Positions 12,661 through 24,059 of a stretch of 64,000 nucleotides of DNA are shown here, piece after piece (positions within the stretch are counted from its first letter, which is position 1; each line of letters starts with the position of its first letter). Under the pieces are notes generated by a model, which was not told where the DNA came from, ran no database searches, and worked only from the letters and a program-made list of their open reading frames with translations. The translations under genes were made by a program, and so were the position numbers. Source of the DNA: Caenorhabditis remanei (lineage: Eukaryota; Nematoda; Chromadorea; Rhabditida; Rhabditidae); the NCBI RefSeq assembly GCF_010183535.1, contig NC_071331.1, positions 4,774,001 to 4,838,000 on the forward strand, read 5' to 3'.

Positions 12661-13208
12661 TAAAGGAGGACTGAAGTCATATTTTTTATTTCAGATTCTG
12701 ATACTTCAGAAAATTCTGAACAACTTTCATTGTTGGAGCATGTGCTAAAAATCGCTCTAAATGCCCTAAATTTACGTTTTCCCGGCTCAAATTGAGCTTT
12801 CGTGGAAGAGTTTTCCCACGCGAATTTTTGCCCCCGTGTAGTCCTCTCGGACAAAATTATTTCTTTTTATTTCTCAATTTTTCGTTTTCTTGCATTTTTC
12901 AACAAAATTTCGTGTTTTTTTTTCAATTTATATCGTGAAAAAATGAAGAAGAAACACGAAATTTTTGTTGAAAAAAGCAAGAAAACTAAAAATCGAGAAA
13001 TAAAAAGAAATAATTTTGTCCGAGAGGACTACACGGGCCAAAAATTCGTGTGGGAAAACTCTTCCACGAAAGCTCAATTTGAGCCGGGAAAACGTGAATT
13101 TAGGGCGTTTAGAGCGATTTTTAGCACATGCTCCAACGATGAAAGTTGTTCAGAATTTTCTGAAGTATCAGAATCTGAAATAAAAAATATGACTTCAGTC
13201 CTCCTTTA
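12661..13208. mobile_element. 548-bp foldback MITE, termini AAAGGAGGACTGA
   Basis: Two arms of about 265 bp in inverted orientation around a short centre near 12935. Termini are AAAGGAGGACTGAAGTCAT and its complement, flanked by TA, which suggests a Tc1/mariner-type target. A diverged relative lies at 61976-62357, sharing the GGAAGAGTTTTCC and GTCCTCTCGGACAA blocks. Confidence 0.8.
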
Positions 13209-13790
13209 AATCGAAGCAAGACGCGTTCCAAAACTTTTCAGCTACAAAAATGTAACTGTGTTTCAAATACTCTACAAGAGACTATCAGTAATATTGTTTT
13301 TCGATAGAAAAGTTTAATTTCCAGCGAAACTGCAAAAATGAATGACTTTTTAAACAGCATGATCAATTTTTTCTAGTTCTAACTCATTTGAGCTTATTTT
13401 TCAAAACTGCATTCATTTTTGTTTTAAAGCTTTGACAAAAAAAAAATTCATTCTCCTGTGACCTGTGGGTAAATTGCACTATTATTTATTGAGAAACACC
13501 TAACTCATAATTTAACTGCAATTTCTCAATGTAGTTTTAGCTTTTATGAAACATTTATTTCAGTTTCAAGAGGTGAAATTAACAACAACAGTGCAAATAA
13601 TGTAAATGTATTTGCTTTCATTAATTCAAGTTAAGAATGTAATAATTAGAATTTAGAAATGCATTTTTTCTCAGAATTGTACCGACCCGATTTGTCACAA
13701 GTCTAATTTTTTAAAATCTAATTTAAAGTGACAATTGTTTGATCCAAGTTTTTATTTTAGAAATAAGAAGGTGAAACTGTAATCTTCCCC

Positions 13791-13931
13791 ATGAAGTACA
13801 AACGCCAGAAGGGATATTTCGACAGCAACACTGAAAAATGCTTTTACTGGAAGTCGGAGAGATTCGGAAGTGTAGTAGTTGTCTCCTGTCGGAAAAGGTT
13901 CCGTGAAACAGCATTCCAAAAATTAGTTTAA
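13791..13931 (+). other. 46-codon coding-like segment inserted in a duplicated module
   Basis: A small open frame starting MKYKRQKGYFDSNTEKCFYW and ending with a stop at 13929-13931. Its composition is richer in G/C than the surroundings. The sister module at about 5025-5095 has the same flanks (AAGGTGAAACTGT and the following TTTTTCACTGTT) but lacks this segment. It may be a captured exon fragment or retrocopied piece. I do not recognise the peptide, and expression is unlikely to be independent. Confidence 0.35.
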
Positions 13932-14048
13932 TTTTTCACTGTTGCAGGCGGTGAAAAAATTCAAAGAAGACATGCATTTTTATTCTATTTGAATTCAAAT
14001 TTGGTTCGGACTTTTTCTATTATGTTCCGTTTAGTTTTTCATCGATTC

Positions 14049-14116
14049 TGTTTCAAAAATTCAATATCTGAAACTTGTTTTCTGTTTTTACCAGTTCGAG
14101 GAGTGCAAAGTTAGAA
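14049..14116 (+). ncRNA. Predicted 21U-RNA locus (core 14049-14056)
   Basis: CTGTTTCA followed by CAGT at 14093-14096, offset 47. It is the duplicate of the 5162 locus. Confidence 0.55.
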
Positions 14117-14723
14117 AAGTGGTTTATATTTAATTAATTACAATTTGGAGCCAATTTTGAATGAATGAGACAGAAAAAAAAACAAGAAAAGTTTTGAGTT
14201 AATTGTACTATCAACATGAATCTTCCAGTAAAAAAGTTTACATTCTGAATCCGAAACCATCACATTTTTATTCTCGGCCTAAATCACAGTTAATAGCATT
14301 GGTCTACTGAAATACCATTTACGACTTCATTCAAATAAACCGTTACAACAGTGAAAAACCAAAAAAAAATTAAGGTGAAACAGCATTCGAAGGTTGTCCC
14401 CTTTCCCCATTTTTAATGATGTTTTCACTTAAAATATTCTGTTTCTAAACATCAGTAAATGTTTTGGTTAGGTTAATTTTCATACTGAATCTAACTTTTG
14501 GTTGTTTTAAATTTTTGTATAAAATTATAAAATGACACTGTTCGAACAAAAGATTTTCAAATTTACACTAGTTATCTCCTCATTGAGTAGGAAAATACAG
14601 TTCGATATTTATGACAATTACATAACAGAGATGATTTTAGAGTTGTAAAGCGATTTGATTTTATGTTTTTAGAATTAATAAATTTCAAGAACGCAATGAT
14701 ATTTATTGATCACCTTCATGAAA

Positions 14724-14790
14724 TAACGAAAAGACCATGAATGAATGAAAGACCACGAATGAAATACTATTTTACAGCAACTTGAAACAG
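14724..14790 (-). ncRNA. Predicted 21U-RNA locus (core 14783-14790, minus)
   Basis: Minus-strand core with YRNT CATT and U at 14744, offset 46. Confidence 0.55.
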
Positions 14791-16337
14791 AAACTATTTT
14801 TTCTGTGTATTTCATTTTTCAATTTATTTTTCAACGATTTTTCCAAAGTCTATTATTGTGTTATGAATACTGCCAAAATAAGCTGAACAAATATCTTTAC
14901 ATGACAAAAATGAGGAAAAGTCCTGTTTCAATATAAACATTTCTGTTCTGTACTTCTACTCTGAAGTTACTACGAGATCATTTCCAAAGTAAGATCAATA
15001 AACGCTGCAAATTTTCACACAGTAATGGTTAATTGCCGGTTATTAGTAAGGATAAATCAATCAAGTTTATTTTGAATCACAAGTTTTCTGTTTCCATCTT
15101 ATCAGAAATGTTTCAAGCTTTTCGGTTTGCCGATAGTAATGGCATTCTTACTTTTCTTTTTGATCTTTTAAAGTTCTTTCTTCGAGACTGCCCGAGTCTA
15201 AACACACTTTGAAAAAAAACTCCTGTTATAGCTGATCAATATGAAGTGAAGTTTTTCAAACTTCACATTTTTGTAGTTTTACTATTCGCTAACCTTTGCA
15301 TAAATTTAAAAACTAATAAAAAACCGTTTCATGACTATTTTCAAACGAACCGAAATTTAAGCAATTCATTCCCAAAATCGTGTATGTATTGTTGAAAATT
15401 TGATGAGCTGATAAAAAAGGAAGATGGCACTATTGTAGTATCAATAAAGTTCAGGTAAAATTTTTACTTTTTCGGAAAGCTTTTCACATTTTTTCTGCTT
15501 CAACTTGCCAAGAAATGTTCAGACATTTGTTTTTAGTTACTAAAGTATAACTGTTCCTTTTAGGTCCGATAAATTAAATCAGATGAAAATGGCAATTTAT
15601 AAAATTTTTCAGTTCAACAACGAAAGTGTTCATCACTGTTGCAAGTAGTTTTTATAGCTGTTTAACGATTTTCAGAGCGGTATCGTATTCTTATTATTCT
15701 TATAATTTTAAAATTTTAAAAACGCTACGATAGTCATTGACAGTTTCTAAATGCAAAGTTAAACAGTCAAAAAATACCACAGTGTTAACGATAAAGGAAT
15801 GAATAACGTTTTGCGATACCAAAAACAGGCAATGTTAATTTTTTACTGTTTTTCAATTGAAACATACTTATAAAGTAATTGAAGGATTCAATTACAGCCT
15901 GTATTTCTGTCATCGAAACCTAGTACAACACTTTTACCTTAAAAATTAAAAATGGAAAAGTAAGAAAATGAAAACGTGTTGGAATTTCGACTCCATTTTT
16001 CTCTAGTATCAGTGTTTACAGGCTATAACTGAGTACATATTTGAAATCAGCGCTTTCTAACCCGAAAAACCCTCTATTGTATGCTGAAAAACTAAAAATT
16101 TTACGTCAAACTTCTGAAACTGTGAAAATCGGATATCACCACCCAAAAAACTCGATATGAAACTTATTACTGATACGAAACTGTATGTAACATCACTTTT
16201 AAAACCTACTTCACTGTTTCTCAATCATGAAGAATTTAAAAGTTATTTCAGGAATACAATGACATATTCAGTCCATATGAATTCAAGTTATTTTCCGCGG
16301 GAAACCCGATGTCCAGTGAAGCGCGTTTGCACACCAT

Positions 16338-16352
16338 TTGGCAGGCTGCCAA
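16338..16352. promoter_or_regulatory. Perfect NFI-type palindrome upstream of the Rho gene
   Basis: TTGGC-AGGCT-GCCAA, about 450 bases upstream of the first recognised Rho-like exon, in a local patch of higher G/C that could be its promoter or 5' exon region. Confidence 0.4.
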
Positions 16353-16801
16353 TTGGGTCGCCGCTCAGCCAAATCTCGTGTTTATAACAAAGCTCACTTT
16401 TTCTCATTTTTCTTGCTATTTTCAATTAAACTTCGTACGAAAAAAAAAATTGAATTTATTTAAAAAAAAAGAAAAATACACTTACAGCCCTCAAATACAG
16501 TGGTGGACACGATTTTTGGCAAACAAGAATGCTGCGTCTCTTATCTCTAACTCAACATTCCAATTTCAATAGAGAAAAAAGATAACAAGGTATAAGTTGA
16601 CAACTACCACTTATGATTTCACAATAATTCAAATTCTCTTATCAGTTGCCAAACATTCCATTCCGGACACACCCATCCTGTTTGACTCATTCCTCATTCT
16701 AAAATTTGTTTCGTTTTTTCTTTCTTTTATTCTGTTCTTAATTTCGTTAGCAAACAAAACAAACAATTAAATTATTTTTCTGGTAACTTTGAAACTTTCA
16801 G

Positions 16802-19500
16802 CTCGTGGTGGTTGGTGATGGTGCATGTGGGAAGACCTCTCTTCTGATTGTCTTCAGCAAGAACCAGTTTCCAGAAGCATATGTGCCGACGGTATTTGAC
16901 ACGGACTCGATTGATATAGAGGTGGATGGGAAATATGTGAGTAACTTGTACAGCCGTGAAAAGAAAGCAGAGTAATGTTGAAATCGGTGGTAACTGTTAT
17001 GGACATTTAGAAACAGCATTAAAAGTTTTTGTTTTCAAATTTTCCATACTTGCAACAAAAAATGTCCGTTTTAACAGCCCTATATTTTAGTAGTTTTTTG
17101 AAGAATCTGTTGTTTGAGTCCCTGAAAATCGTTAAACACCAGAGAAAAACTCAATTTTTGGTAAATTTCAGAAAAAAAAAAACCGATTTTTCAATTTTTC
17201 GCCTCAAGTTTTGCCGTTTTTGAATTTTTTACAAACTTGTCGGCCGGGCCGTCAACCCGGTGTTTGAAATTCAAAAATTACTCTGAACTAAATTTTGAAC
17301 GAATATTTGAAATTTTAGATTTTTTTCCCGAAAACGTCGAACTTTTTAATATACGACAGATTTCAATCAGAAGCAAGTTGAGCGTCAAGAATTGGATTTT
17401 TTAATGTAATATTTTTTTTTAATTCCAAAATTGGTAAAAAATAGGTATCTTTTTTGAAGTCTGGCCTCCGGACCTTGCCGGGCCAGGCTGAAAATTTGGA
17501 AGTATGAAAATTTTAAACATGGCAAAGCAATTTTTTGAGCATTTCCGTTTTTTCATTTATGGTCTCCCAAAAATATTGATATTACAACATACAACTCATT
17601 TTGCAAACTTTCTAAAACAGTACATTCTCAACAGTGCGTCTAACTTTTTTCTTATCATCCCAAAATTTTGTGTTTCACAATATCAGTTTATTTTAATTAG
17701 TTTTAATTAGTAATTAGTCAGCTACATATAATTGTTTTATAACGGCAAGAATCCAAATTCCATTCTTTAGGTCCAATTAGACCTTTGGGACACTGCTGGA
17801 CAAGAGGATTACGAGAGGCTCCGCCCACTTTCCTACCCGGAAACCCATATCATTCTCATCTGTTTCTCGATCGACTTCCCAGATTCCTTGGAAAATGTTA
17901 TCGAAAAATGGACACCTGAGATCAAACACTTCTGCCCGAAAGTGCCGTTCTTACTGGTTGGAAATAAGAAAGATTTGAGGGACGATGAAGAGACACTGAG
18001 AGAATTAGAGAAAAAGAGACAGGTACCAGTGAAGTATGAACAAGGAGTGGAAGTTGCTCAAAGGATCGGAGCAGTTGGGTATTTTGAGTGCTCTGCGAAG
18101 CGTAACGAGGGAGTGAAGGAGGTGAGAGTTTTTTGGGGACAAGTTTTGAGGGAAATGTACTGTTTTATTTAATTGTTTAATTGATATAAGATCTGGAAAT
18201 TTAGTTTGAAAACTATCAGAAACCGTGTTTACACATACTAATTTTGATACATCAACGAAACTCAAATATGCAATTTCTTGAGTTTTCGAGAATTTCGAAA
18301 ATCGTGTAAATTTTTTGCAGAACACTTCACTGAACTTATCTGAGATATATGCATTTAAAATGATTTCTGGGGCAAAATGGCTTTTTCGAGACTGAAAACC
18401 TGTTTCAAACCAGATCTTTTAATTTTTTTCTGTGAAATAGAAACACTGAAGATTGTAAAAGCACATTTTCTATTAATAGAAAAAGTTTTATCACAACTGT
18501 ATAATTGTCAAAAATGAAAGGGATACAATCTTTTTTTCTGAAAACTTTTTATCAGATAACGCTGTTAATGCACTTTTTGGATCTTTATTTATGCGCATTC
18601 CACAGAAAAATACAATTTTTCCCAAGAAATGACTTAAAATGCATATATCTCAGTTCAGTGGCGTGTTCTGCAAAATTGAATCAAATACGTTTGATGGTTG
18701 CAGCATTCCCTAATAAATTTGTTGCAAATATAAACAAAACATAACAGTAAATGTTTTTCCCAAAGTTACCGCTAAAGTTAATTTTTTTAAAATTTCTGAC
18801 CAAACTGTGAATATTGTAGATCTTACTGCAAAATATTGAAAACGATCCAGTGAAACAGATAACTTTGTCTGGAAAAGCATACTTGCAAACCGGGCCGGTG
18901 CGTAACTGGCCTCAAACTCAATATTATAATCTGAAAAATATACCAAACTGAAGATCTCGGCGAGTTCTATGTCCGTGTCCTACTACGGGCCGGATGGCTA
19001 TTCGTTGATGTGCCGCGGGCCGGGAAAAAGTGCGAAAAAGCGCGAAAATGGCCAAAAAAGCCACTCTAGCCCGGCCCGCGGCACATTAACGAATAGCCAT
19101 CCGGCCCGTAGTAGGTCACGGACATAGAACTCGCCGAGATCTACATTTTGGTTTATTTTTCAGATCATAATATTGCGTTTTGAGACAGTTACGCGCTGGC
19201 CCGTGTCGGCCCGGTATGGGAAAAAATGAGCATTCTGAAACAGTTATCAGACGACATTTGAAAATCCAGATTGAATTTTTTTTCTGTTTCAAATTGCTTA
19301 CATATGTAGTCATAAAGATCATTTTGATAATTGATTCTCAAAAAGTTTTCTTATTTTCAAAAATTTTCAAGAGCATCCAGAAAATCTCAAAACGGTTCTT
19401 TTTTAAACTATGTTTAACTTTACAGATCTTCGATGTAGCGGTTCAAGAGACACTCCGAAAGCAGAAAAAGCCAAAACCACAATTTTGTAGAATTTTGTGA
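16802..19500 (+). CDS. Divergent Rho-family small GTPase, first exon not found
   Basis: Three exons, 16802-16936, 17771-18121 and 19426-19500, encode 186 residues homologous to RhoA/RHO-1 from about residue 8 onward. Residues numbered from the first visible one show the P-loop GDGACGKT (5-12), DTAGQ (52-56), NKKD (110-113), ECSAK (151-155), the Rho insert helix, a basic tail RKQKKPKP and a C-terminal CRIL box, which predicts geranylgeranylation and membrane attachment. The effector loop is unusual: [13 protein letters not shown], where Rho proteins have PTVFENYVADIEV, so Glu40 and Tyr42 equivalents are changed. The initiating exon is not identified. One option is ATG at 16157 with donor GTAACA at 16187, but its peptide does not resemble Rho, so the gene may be 5'-truncated. 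The second intron holds a MITE and 21U-type motifs. Confidence 0.85.
17221..17490. repeat. Degenerate GGGCC-type element in Rho intron
   Basis: ACTTGTCGGCCGGGCC at the left and GCCGGGCCAGGC at the right resemble the subterminal blocks of the hAT element at 24998-27916. The termini are decayed and no target duplication is visible. Confidence 0.35.
18793..18858 (-). ncRNA. Predicted 21U-RNA locus in Rho gene intron (core 18851-18858, minus)
   Basis: Core in the second visible intron of the Rho-like gene, on the opposite strand. YRNT CAAT with U at 18813, offset 45. C. elegans piRNA genes also commonly sit in introns. Confidence 0.5.
18886..19222. mobile_element. G/C-rich palindromic MITE in Rho intron 2
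   Basis: Arms of about 80 bp (GATCTCGGCGAGTTC to GCCGCGGGCCGGG) face each other around a short centre at about 19028-19070. Outer parts share GCGTAACTG near both ends. A second copy is at 59155-59470. The duplicated Rho segment at 32455-32560 has the flanking sequence without the element, an approximate empty site. Confidence 0.75.
19284..19351 (+). ncRNA. Predicted 21U-RNA locus in Rho gene intron (core 19284-19291)
   Basis: CTGTTTCA followed by TAAT at 19328-19331, offset 47. In the duplicated segment at about 32570 the core has decayed to CTGTTTCG. Confidence 0.5.
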
Positions 19501-20600
19501 ATATTGAACTAAGCAAGTCATGAAATGAAAAATAAATATGAAAAAATTTATTTTGTTATATTATTACCAAAATTTAAACATTTTCAGATTGGAAAACTTG
19601 TTAGTGAAGCAGAAAAGTTTTCAATCTTTAGTATTCATTCAACTTTGAGGTTTCTTTGCACAAATTCAGATTTTTTCATGAAAAAGAGAGCGAGATAGAA
19701 AATCAATGCAAGACGTGATACTGGCTCCGGTTTATCAAAATTCTGCTTGAGCAGTTACAGTAATTTAGAAAAAACAACTATGGTCACAATGAGATCTATG
19801 TATTTTACTAGTTTTGAAAAATGATGAGCGTAACAGTAAACCCAAACTATATAATTGATATTTTTCCTAGTAACCTTAAAATCAATAATTTTTTTGCTGT
19901 TTCATATTGCCTATTACCAGATCATTGCATTTTTTCTCAGATTCATTTGGGGTAGTTCTTTCTTGCTCGTAAGGCTACTGGGAAGTAGGCAATGACCTAG
20001 TATTATTTGGTTCAAGTTGACAATACATTCAAAATTTTTGACTGATTCAGCGCTATCATTTATTTTTTATTTTTCCACATTTTGTAATAGGATCGACATA
20101 AGAGCAATATTCTAAGACGGGCAGGTTCTTTTAACTGTATTGTGAAACCAAAAAGTTTTTTTGAGTGGGTGGTTAATGTAATCGCTATCAATTGCGCATA
20201 TTCCTAGAATCTCAGATAATTCGCAACATGATTCATCTGGAAGAAGAATATTGGAGAGTCCAATATAAATAGTTGTCAAAATGTTTCAATTATTTATGTT
20301 GGCACAAAAACACCAATCATTGTAATTGTAAAGATTGTCATTTAAATAGAGAATTGCTTTAAAAATTAATGGCAAAGTACTGAAAAAAATGTTTTTTTTA
20401 ATCTTAGAGCTTTTTCTGATACCTGAAACAGGAAATTTAAAAATCGCGCATATGAATTCGGTCGGTCTAATGGAACAGAAAAAACTCATAAAATTGAAGT
20501 GTTATTTCGGAATCTGAACATTTCGATCAGGAAATCAAGAATAATTTCATTTCAATTTTTCATTAATATCAGCAAAATGAAACAAGTAAATAATTTTTCT
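19501..20600. other. Region 3' of the Rho gene, no gene seen
   Basis: A/T-rich. About 19501-20110 is duplicated at 32787-33440. It contains CTGTTTCA cores at 19897 (+) and 20424 (-) without an ideally spaced YRNT. Confidence 0.6.
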
Positions 20601-20616
20601 TATATGTATATATATC

Positions 20617-21174
20617 AGGGCTGTGCGAAAAAAGGCTTCCGAAAAATTTTCGAAAAACTTTTTTTTCGAAATCTTGGTACCGAAAAAACCGAAAAACTTA
20701 TTTTTTTCGAAAACTTCGGACCGAAAAAAATCGAAAAACTTTTTTTTTCGAAAAATTTTGACCGAAAAAACCGAAAAACTCGAAAAAAAAGTTTCCAGAA
20801 AACTGCCTGAAAAATGTGTTTTTCGGGGGCAAAAATCTTGAATTTGTGTGAAAACTGTAAGTATTTCGAAGAAAGACTGATAGAAACCTGTTTTTGAGTA
20901 GAGGATTTCAGGAAAAATCGAAAAATCACTATTTTTGTAACTTAAATTTTGAATTTTCAGGCGAAATTTCCAAAATTTTTCGAACGGTTTTTTCGAAAAT
21001 TATCCGAAAATTTTTCGTCCGAAAAACTTTTTCGAAAAGTTTAGACCGAAAAATTTTTCGCCCTAAAATTTTTTCGGAAAATTTGGCCCGAAAATTTTTC
21101 GCCTCAAAATTTTTCGAAAACCACCGAAAAAACCGAAAAAATTTTTCGTCCGAAAAATTTTTCGCACAGCCCTG
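20617..21174. mobile_element. hAT-type MITE filled with CGAAAAA-like repeats
   Basis: Termini CAGGGCTGTGCGAAAAA and TTTTTCGCACAGCCCTG. The 8-bp direct repeat ATATATAT flanks it at 20609-20616 and 21175-21182. The interior is a degenerate array of TTTTTCGAAAA and CCGAAAAA units. Open frames in it are low-complexity artefacts. Confidence 0.85.
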
Positions 21175-21182
21175 ATATATAT

Positions 21183-21768
21183 GCTTCACATGTGCCAATT
21201 TGACGTGCTGAAATAGAATGCTCCAAGATTTTTTGAAGTTTATTCGATTTCCATAATAATGACGTTATGAAGCTATCATTTTTCCATTTTGTTTGACACA
21301 GCAAGTTTTCACAAATAATCACCAGTATTCCAACTATTGAACTATTGAACACCAAATGATACTAACTTATCTTTGGAATATGGACATGAAGAAACAGAAA
21401 ATCATGCAATTTCGATTTTTCCTTTTTTTGTTTTCGAGAAAGTGGTCATTTTGATCAAGGAACTTTACGTTGTCAGTTAAGCGCATTCAAGAAGAGGAGA
21501 GCAGTGGAAAAAAGAGACAGAAAGAAGGTCCGATTATACTGGATACATCTAGTGGTACCATCAAATTTGTAGGAAAAATATGTTCTTTTAATAGATGACT
21601 GAAACCGATAATGTATTCAAAAAAGTTTCGGTCTGAAAAAACTATAAAGATATTTTTACAACTTATTTATTTAGAATTAAAAGCGCTGAGAAAACAAATT
21701 AAAAAAAATCAAAATAACAAAAAGAATTAGAACAGCGATTCAATCGAAAATTTAAATTAAAAAAACAA
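21183..21768. other. Intergenic between MITE and SET gene 1
   Basis: A/T-rich with no gene seen. About 21360-21760 is paralogous to about 36420-37150, the 3' flank of the broken SET gene, with shared stretches such as CAACTTATTTATTTAGAA. Confidence 0.5.
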
Positions 21769-23888
21769 TTATTTCTTGCCATCTCCGCCTCTTTTTACTT
21801 GTTGTAGTCTTGCAGTCTTTCTTGGTTTCTTGACGGCCGGTGCTCCAGAAGTCCATCCCTGTCCAGCTTGACCTTCGTTTGGGTTTTTGCCCTGAAAAAT
21901 TGGATTTCAATATTAGTTTTGACCTAAAAAAGAAAGAATTCACCCTTAGCTGTTTGACAGCAGCTCGTGTTGGATGCATTGATTGTCCGATGAGAGCAAT
22001 CGCATCCTGATCGCCCATAGAAATTAATTTTTAATGTTTCAATTTTGCAAAATTCCGGGTCGAAAAAGTTGCGACCCGGCCCGTTTTGGAATTTTTTGGA
22101 CTTTTCCCTAAAATTTTTAAAACTGCAAAAGCTCACTTCTTCATTTTCACGACGGTTCTCATTTTCTAGATTTGAAATTTCCTGGATTTCAGAGTCCCGT
22201 AGAACCGCTGGAGCTTTCGGCACTTCTGGAGATGGCCGAGCTGAGGCATCGGATGACGACGATCCTGGAGATTCCACCGATTCTGGCTGACGTGGGACGA
22301 TGATTTCGATCTCCTCATCGGAATCCGTGAGAGTGACGACAGTTGAGTAAGCAGTCTGGAAGGATAACAAATCAATTCATAACCACAAGAAGGAATACTC
22401 TTACCGGATTCTCTTTCTGCGCCTTTCTCAATAATCGCTCCTTTTCAATGGGCAGTCCTCCGGGTTCGCTTGATGGTGAAGACATTTCAATTGGTCTTTG
22501 AAGCCCTGGCAGTCCGCCTCGAGAGGCAATGTTATTTCATCGCCACTCTTCATTGGTCTCATAGCTACGACCATCAGATGAAGCTCTGTTCCATAGAAAT
22601 GGACGAGCTTGCAGGACGGCTGGCAGGACCGTCGGATGTATCTTCCGACGGTCTCCTGTTTCCACACTGCCATGCAGATCGGCTCGTTTCCTGCTCCCAA
22701 TTTGATGTCTTTGTAGAGGTAGTGGGAGTTTTCTCCCTGCATTATCGATCTATCCTTGACTTGGGACTCCAGATAAATTTCACCCGTAATCTCTAAAATC
22801 CACTCGCCCTTTCCAATATCTTCCTTGACCATGACTCCTTGGGTCTTATCGATTTTGAATCTGGTCTTTTGCTGTTTTCGAAAATCTAAAACTCTCTCCA
22901 GATCGCCAGCTGGGCGTTCAGCGACAAGTTGGGGTTGGAGGAGTCCTTTGACAATGGGGGTGTACACGTTGACGGCATTTTTGAGAACGTTATACAAATC
23001 ACTCTTCTCATTACTGTTCGGCATCTGAAATTGGGAAATGATTGAACGGAAACTTAATATCATGGAGTCAGTTTGGAGTTATAGGACGTGGCCTATATCA
23101 TTGGAACGCCGAGAAAACGCTGATTCCAAATATATTCTCAATTTTTTCCCTCGAGGTCTGGTATTCGAGAAAAATAAGGTTAATTCTTAACGTACTTTAA
23201 AGGGGACTGCGGGATTCCAAAAATCGAGATTTTTGATATGAATCGACTCAGAATTTTGTGGAAAAAAGAAAAGTTTCTTGGAGCCAGGTCCGAAAATTCG
23301 TCTGAAAAGAGTTGTGAGACCTTAAAGTGTCAAAAAAGGGCCTCTCGCAGTGAAGATTTGCCTTATATTTCAAAATGTTTCATGTTCACGGCGAGAGAAT
23401 TTTACTTTACGACATTTTGGCAAATCTTCACGGCGAGAGGGCCTTTTATGTCACTTTAAGGGCTCATAACTCGTTTCAGACGAATTTTCGGACCTCCAAG
23501 AGACGTTTCTCTTTTTTACAAAATTCTGAGTCGATCCATATAAAAAATCTCGATTTTTGGAATACCACAGCCCCCCTTGAAGATTTGGTTGAGTTTTCAG
23601 TGTTTTTGTTCGAAAAGTTTGTTGAAAAATTCTACTTTTGAGTCAAAGGCTGACCACGAAAAACAAACTTTGTTTCCATCTGTGTGTCAGTGTGTCCGAA
23701 TGTCCAAAAACCCCAAAACAGTGTCAGAAAGTTGCAAAGATTTGAAAATTATCAACAACAAAAAAGTTGCACAAAATTTTTCGCGTGTCACAAAACTTTT
23801 CCTAATATTTAAATATAAATTAACTTACCGTGCGAACTCTTACTTTGCCGCTTTTCGTAGTGTATTGCATCATCTTGTTACCTGACAT
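21769..23888 (-). CDS. SET-domain protein 1 (MLL5/SETD5-like), frameshifted
   Basis: Minus-strand exons are 23829-23888 (start, MSGNKMMQYTTKSGK), 22405-23024, 22137-22355, 21944-22006 and 21769-21891. The second holds a SET domain with GVMVKEDIGKGEW, the YIRRSCQPSC motif, MKSGDEITLPLE and a C-terminal CLHH..CP cluster. The YIRRSC sequence replaces the catalytic NHS of active methyltransferases, as in MLL5/SETD5 and C. elegans SET-9/26, so it may read or scaffold chromatin instead of methylating it. Compared with the paralogue at 41472-43578 one base is missing beside a run of four T at 22442-22445. This gives a stop at 22428-22430 and a product of about 218 residues. The remaining exons stay open in the original frame (TVVTLTDSDEEIEIIV, a SUMO-interaction-like motif; SMHPTRAAVKQLR; a basic tail). 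A sequencing error cannot be excluded. Confidence 0.8.
22022..22136. other. SET gene 1 intron 3 with G/C-rich insert
   Basis: The intron between exons ending ENEE and starting DAIALIG contains CGGGTCG...CGACCCGGCCCG. Similar G/C-rich sequence sits in the equivalent intron of SET gene 2 at about 41760-41810. The acceptor GGCGATCAG is weak for a nematode, so the exon 4 boundary is tentative. Confidence 0.45.
23060..23640. repeat. MITE-derived intron 1 of SET gene 1
   Basis: 23060-23180 matches one arm of the palindrome at 30177-30556 (GGCCTATATCATTGGAA, CCTCGAGGTCTGGTATTC). 23210-23580 is itself an inverted repeat around 23400, with CGGCGAGAG and TCACTTTAA blocks in both arms. No coding. Confidence 0.6.
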
Positions 23889-24059
23889 CCTTTTTCAATT
23901 AGCTCGTGGAAACACGTAAGTTCTGAAAAAAAGTTCTTGGAAAAAGGATCAATTAGAAAGAAAAAAACATAGGAGAGAAATAGACGGCAGAACATACATT
24001 CAAAAAAAAGAGAAACTAATTGTAAGATAAGAATCGGGTTGGCGGGAGAGACGGACACC

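Larger units (their letters stand above)
1..16100. other. Non-coding 21U-RNA (piRNA) cluster, left block
   Basis: No convincing multi-exon protein gene is visible here. The block is A/T-rich and made of diverged direct and inverted copies of a few modules. Examples are 1077-1190 with 5930-6050 and 7340-7430; 2395-2650 with 8310-8600 and, inverted, 9545-9830; 3060-3420 with 8830-9110 and 12370-12660; and 4830-5540 with 13540-14400. Exact CTGTTTCA cores lie on both strands at 802, 1638, 1838, 5162, 5452, 5582, 7552, 7750, 9281, 9475, 12557, 13904, 14049, 14376, 14783 and 14923. Most have a YRNT start about 46 bases downstream, the arrangement of C. elegans type I 21U-RNA genes. Products should be Pol II transcripts of under 30 nt that mature into 21-nt Piwi guides. 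The role is inferred from the motif alone. Confidence 0.7.
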
